Assembly (NCBI GenBank): GCA_001856825.1
Contig: ATMD01000004.1
Span: 490,568 to 554,567 of the forward strand
Source: Thermoplasmatales archaeon I-plasma
Lineage (GTDB): Archaea > Thermoplasmatota > Thermoplasmata > Thermoplasmatales > GCA-001856825
Length of the DNA: 64,000 bases
Direction: 5' to 3'
The notes beneath the pieces are model-generated. The model was not told the DNA's origin. It saw only the letters and a program-made list of their open reading frames with translations, and did not search any database. Positions 60,695 to 64,000 of this stretch are shown in pieces (within the stretch, counting starts at the first letter, position 1; each line of letters begins with the position of its first letter). A program made the position numbers and the translations under genes.

Positions 60695-60866
60695 TTCCTC
60701 ACTGAAGGCCCTGTAGAATCGGGCAGTTTAGGGGTAGCTGTGAAATTAGTCTAGAGAGGCAGGTTTCTAATTGCGTTAAAGCGATTGAAGCACATATGAC
60801 AATAGAGTATCTGTCCTGGGAAATGCTATGCTATCACTTAGCTGGGCAATATACAGAATTTTGACT

Positions 60867-61274
60867 CTAGCCTATGAACGAAGAGAGAAGATATATTGCT
60901 ACCCCACTTCCTATGTATAGAAATCCAATGAGAATATATATAAGTGTCATTATAAGCTGTTGCTTATTTATATAAACCAAGTCAGCCTCTGTTATGGACT
61001 TCCTGTAGAAATCTTTGAGGTCCTTAATGTAACTTTCTGCCCCGAAATCATACCAAGCACCGAAAAACATCACTATAACCGCAGAAATGAAAAGTATATC
61101 AGGCATTACAGTGAAGAATGTGCCTATGCCGAACACGGAATAATAAATAAAAGTGGAAACTAGCATAGCAACCAAAATGTAGAGAGGCGGCTTGGCATAC
61201 TTCCACCTACCTCTCCTAACAGACTCCTTCACCGACTCGTTGACCAAACTCAGAACAGCTTCTTCATTCGGCAA
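60867..61274 (-). CDS. Small membrane protein
   Basis: A 135-residue protein with a charged start and three membrane helices (PLYILVAMLVSTFIYYSVF, ILFISAVIVMFFGAWY, LIMTLIYILIGFLYIGSGVA). I recognise no family. It lies 26 bp downstream of the fused transporter ATPase gene on the same strand, so it may be part of that operon. The 172 bp between it and tri hold nothing recognisable. Confidence 0.65.
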   Translation of the reverse strand: MPNEEAVLSLVNESVKESVRRGRWKYAKPPLYILVAMLVSTFIYYSVFGIGTFFTVMPDILFISAVIVMFFGAWYDFGAESYIKDLKDFYRKSITEADLVYINKQQLIMTLIYILIGFLYIGSGVAIYLLSSFIG

Positions 61275-61300
61275 TATGCGTAGATGAAGAATCTTTTAAA

Positions 61301-63508
61301 TTAACTTTTCCTAGCCAAACCTTCGTGTATCCTTGAAAGTTCTTCCTGTGAGAAATGACAGAGATACCAGTGTTCTTTCCCCACTTCCATCTTCGGAGGA
61401 GGCGTATCTTTGCAGACACTCTGTGCATAAATACATCTCTTGAAGAACCTGCACCCTTTTGGGACATCAACTGCATTACCTATCTCCCCTATTATCTCAA
61501 CTGATTGTGGGTCCCAGTCGGGACTAGGCACGGGGACAGCCTTGAGGAGTGCTTTTGTGTATGGATGCAACGGAGTCCGGATGACATCCTCGCTTCTTCC
61601 GCTTTCCATACCTACTCCTAGATACATCACCAGGAGCCTATCACACACATACCTTGCCGATGCAAGATCGTGGGTTATGTATAGGACTGTTATACCGAAC
61701 TGCTTCCTCATCTCCAGTATCAGATTCATGAAGCCTGCCCTTAGTGACACATCCAGCATTGATATCGGTTCGTCCATCACGATAAATTCAGGTTTAAGAA
61801 CTAGTGCCCTAGATGCAGCTACCCTCTGCCTTTCCCCACCAGAAAGTTCGTGGGAGAACCTTTCGAAATAATTTTCAGGGGGACGGAGATTTACAGTGGA
61901 CAGTGCATTCCCAACCATGTCCCTTGCAACAAGGGGGTCCCTGGTAATGTTGTGTGCAATGATAGGTTCATTTACAACATCATATACTGACATTGTCGGG
62001 TCTATAGAATCATACGGGTCTTGAAAGATGAGCTGGGAATATTTCCTCAACATTTTCATTTCTCTGCTTCTGTCTTTGATAGCCGTTATATCTATAACGC
62101 CATCTCTCTCCTCGCTCTGCCCCACTCTGTCCTTCCTAGATTTGAAATATAGAACCTTTCCTGATGTTGCATCAAGGAGCCTGACGATTACACGAGCCAG
62201 CGTAGTCTTCCCTGATCCGCTTTCCCCTATGACTCCGAATATCTCCCCTCTTTGAATTTCTATACTTAGGTCATCGACTGCCCTGACATATCTTGAGCCT
62301 TCTTCACGAGAGAAAAGGGAACCTGCAGCAGATGCCCTTAGAGTGAAGTATTCCTTGACGTTTTCAAGCTTCAGTATTGTTCCGTTTCCGTTGCTATATT
62401 CTTCAATATTCAAATCTGCTTGCTCAAGGTCAGAACCCGCTTGAATACCGATCAGTTTTTCTGCATAGTGGCATCTGCTGTATCTCCCCTGCTGGATTTC
62501 CCTGAGCTCTGGGGTCTCATTGAAACACTTGTCGTCTGCGAAACTGCACCTTCCTGCAAAAAGGCATCCCTTTCTCTCCGCATACGGATCCGGTGTTTCT
62601 CCTGGAATACCGTTCATCTTTCTCTTTGCGCGTTCCAGAGAGGGATAGCTGTTCATGAGGGCGAGAGTATAGGGATTCAGCGGCCTCTGGTATACGTCCC
62701 ATGTTGGCCCGCTTTCCATGATTCTTCCTGCATATAACACGACAACCTTCTTAGAAAGCTGAGAGACGACTCCAATATCGTGAGAAATGATTATCATCCC
62801 CTTCCTTTGCTGCCTCTGTATCTTCTTTAGTTCCTCTATTATCTTTGCCTGGATCACGACATCAAGTCCGGTTGTAGGTTCGTCTGCAATTATTAGGCTA
62901 GGAGACAACGATAGTGCCATAGCTATGACGGCCCTCTGCTTCATTCCGCCGCTCAGCTCGTGAGGGAATGATTTTAGAACGGACCTATTTAGGCCTGCAG
63001 CTTCTATTACTTCAATACTCTTCTTCCTTATCTGTTCATCAGTAAGTTTCGTGTGAATCTTGAATACCTCACTTATCTGTTTTTCTATAGTGTATGCAGG
63101 ATTGAAGGCATTCATCGAGCCCTGAAAGACCATAGAGACATCTTTCCACCGCATGTTTATCAGTTTTTCATAAAGTATCTTTTTTTGTCTCCTTTTAAGG
63201 TTCCTGAAACTACGTCCTGATATCTCCCTGCTGGCAACCGTTTCACCCTTAACCTTCACGTATCCATCCACTTCCGCATTGTCTGCCACCATGCCCATAA
63301 TTGAGGTGGCCAGCGTAGTCTTACCGGAGCCGCTTTCACCTATTATACCAATGGTGTCTCCTTCGTATATGTCCAGATTCACATTCTCTAGCGCCTTGAG
63401 CGTTCCATCAAAAGTCTTAAAGGTAAGGGTAAAATCCTTGATGCTTACAATGACCCTTCCAGAATCTTTATCCTGTCTTTCATCAGTATTAACTTCCAAC
63501 ATCTTCAT
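61301..63508 (-). CDS. Fused oligopeptide ABC transporter ATPases (OppD-OppF in one chain)
   Basis: A 735-residue protein with two complete ABC domains. The first has GESGSGKTTLATS, LSGGMKQR and LIIADEPTTGLDV, then the oligopeptide-type cysteine end (GCLFAGRCSFADDKCFNETP). The second has GESGSGKTTLARV, LSGGERQRVA, FIVMDEPISMLDVS and a second cysteine end (GCRFFKRCIYAQSVCKDTPP). In most organisms these are two genes. It powers uptake of peptides, or sugars of similar transporters, with the upstream permease, whose stop overlaps its start by 4 nt. Confidence 0.93.
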   Translation of the reverse strand: MKMLEVNTDERQDKDSGRVIVSIKDFTLTFKTFDGTLKALENVNLDIYEGDTIGIIGESGSGKTTLATSIMGMVADNAEVDGYVKVKGETVASREISGRSFRNLKRRQKKILYEKLINMRWKDVSMVFQGSMNAFNPAYTIEKQISEVFKIHTKLTDEQIRKKSIEVIEAAGLNRSVLKSFPHELSGGMKQRAVIAMALSLSPSLIIADEPTTGLDVVIQAKIIEELKKIQRQQRKGMIIISHDIGVVSQLSKKVVVLYAGRIMESGPTWDVYQRPLNPYTLALMNSYPSLERAKRKMNGIPGETPDPYAERKGCLFAGRCSFADDKCFNETPELREIQQGRYSRCHYAEKLIGIQAGSDLEQADLNIEEYSNGNGTILKLENVKEYFTLRASAAGSLFSREEGSRYVRAVDDLSIEIQRGEIFGVIGESGSGKTTLARVIVRLLDATSGKVLYFKSRKDRVGQSEERDGVIDITAIKDRSREMKMLRKYSQLIFQDPYDSIDPTMSVYDVVNEPIIAHNITRDPLVARDMVGNALSTVNLRPPENYFERFSHELSGGERQRVAASRALVLKPEFIVMDEPISMLDVSLRAGFMNLILEMRKQFGITVLYITHDLASARYVCDRLLVMYLGVGMESGRSEDVIRTPLHPYTKALLKAVPVPSPDWDPQSVEIIGEIGNAVDVPKGCRFFKRCIYAQSVCKDTPPPKMEVGKEHWYLCHFSQEELSRIHEGLARKS

Positions 63509-64000
63509 CTTCTCCTGAGTCTAGGATTCACAAGTTCGTCAACTCCCCTTGACAGGAATATGAAGCCCATGACAAATAGCGTAAGAGCTATTGTAGGCGG
63601 AAAGACCCACCAAGGTGCAATTGCAGCGAGATAATAATTGTCATAGAGTGGATTGAGCATACCTCCCCAAGTGAGAATGGTCAAGGGGGCTATACCCAGG
63701 AACTGAAGTGTTGCGATAGCGCCAACTGCGCCACTAATGCTAATAGATGTTAGATAGATGAGAAGTGGCGTAATGTTCGGCATCATGTGACGCCTAAGTA
63801 TCTGAAGAGTACCTGCACCCGAAACTTTGGCTGCATCCACAAATGTCCTTTGTTTTACGCTTCTGATTATGCCTAGTATCGTGAATGTAGTAAATGGCCA
63901 CGCGGTGAAGCTTAGAACAAGGATGATATTGGTCAGAGAGGGCTTAAGAACGGAAGTCAGCGCAATAAGGAGTGCAAGCCCTGGGATAAGATAAATTACG
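63505..64000 (-). CDS. OppC/DppC-type ABC permease, C-terminal part (cut by window edge)
   Basis: At least 165 codons of an inner-membrane permease. The coupling loop (EAA-type) reads TFVDAAKVSGAGTLQILRRHMMPN, followed by helices AVGAIATLQFLGIAP and WWVFPPTIALTLFVMGFIF and the end GVDELVNPRLRRR, a common DppC C-terminus. The frame stays open to the right edge. It belongs to the operon with the fused ATPase. Confidence 0.9.
   Translation of the reverse strand, partial: VIYLIPGLALLIALTSVLKPSLTNIILVLSFTAWPFTTFTILGIIRSVKQRTFVDAAKVSGAGTLQILRRHMMPNITPLLIYLTSISISGAVGAIATLQFLGIAPLTILTWGGMLNPLYDNYYLAAIAPWWVFPPTIALTLFVMGFIFLSRGVDELVNPRLRRR

Noticed and set aside
1-64000. CRISPR arrays, rRNA genes, prophage or plasmid integration sites
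   Set aside because: No regularly spaced repeats, rRNA cores, integrase genes or attachment-like duplications at the tRNA gene were seen.

Overview
The window is archaeal chromosome, most likely from a thermoacidophilic member of the Thermoplasmatales (Thermoplasma/Ferroplasma/uncultured 'plasma' lineages). This rests on gene content: an HU-type chromosomal protein (HTa) instead of a histone, a complete tricorn protease, a zinc-type ferredoxin, the epimerase-like L-threonine dehydrogenase, archaeal TBP, TFS, RfcL, PriL, SRP19, TiaS and archaeosine-pathway enzymes, an intron-containing tRNA-Ser, and many apparently leaderless genes whose start codon lies about 25-30 bp after a TATA box. The genus cannot be fixed from the sequence alone.

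Layout. 1-2.6 kb: threonine catabolism (kbl divergent from tdh) with the start of glutamate formiminotransferase. 2.7-4.8 kb: an unknown gene whose last codons were replaced by a complete 1,211 bp insertion sequence with terminal inverted repeats, a 10 bp target duplication, a DDE transposase and a small divergent DUF2080-like ORF. 4.9-5.7 kb: CoA-binding protein and HTa. 5.9-8.3 kb: a tightly packed, poorly characterised cassette (Cys-rich 49 aa protein, 185 aa protein, HerA/VirD4-like ATPase with a nuclease-like C-terminus). 8.4-14.5 kb: preQ0 synthesis (queD, queC), TFS, a Trm5-like methylase and the uppS-tiaS-AK6-CDP-alcohol transferase operon. 14.4-18.3 kb (minus): priL, pepQ, an unknown gene and an HD hydrolase. 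18.5-18.8 kb: the SRP (7S) RNA gene on the minus strand, followed by about 500 bp of non-coding or decayed DNA. 19.3-21.3 kb: Lrp regulator and ABC-2 exporter. 21.4-26.3 kb: rpe, TPR protein, a minus-strand block (DUF2240-like, HisA-like, transglutaminase-like, membrane protein), pth2. 26.3-29.2 kb: nadE, tRNA-Ser(GGA), Nudix, dienelactone hydrolase, ferredoxin.

29.3-45.8 kb is mainly housekeeping: stomatin/NfeD pair and a ClpP-class NfeD, citrate synthase, rps8e-srp19, a cyclic 2,3-diphosphoglycerate synthetase-like protein, a ferritin-VIT fusion, PEBP, TrpRS, acetoacetyl-CoA synthetase, mtnA divergent from rfcL, the Pop5-like/TBP pair, isocitrate dehydrogenase and HisRS. 46-51 kb: hutH, an AhpD-like protein, DUF302 protein and a mercury-type module (MerA, HMA protein, divergent HxlR regulator). 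51.2-57.3 kb: an alpha-glucan cluster (GH57, GT4, debranching enzyme, divergent GH15 glucoamylase). 57.5-64 kb: tricorn protease, a small membrane protein, and an oligopeptide ABC transporter whose two ATPases are fused, with the OppC-type permease cut by the window end.

Functional links: citrate synthase and isocitrate dehydrogenase supply the oxidative TCA entry; hutH and ftcD are the first and last steps of histidine degradation; kbl and tdh convert threonine to glycine and acetyl-CoA; tricorn and the Opp-type importer fit peptide scavenging; SRP RNA and SRP19 are two parts of one particle. There is no rRNA, no CRISPR array and no prophage in the window; the only intact mobile element is the single insertion sequence. 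The least explained unit is the 5.9-8.3 kb ATPase/nuclease cassette.
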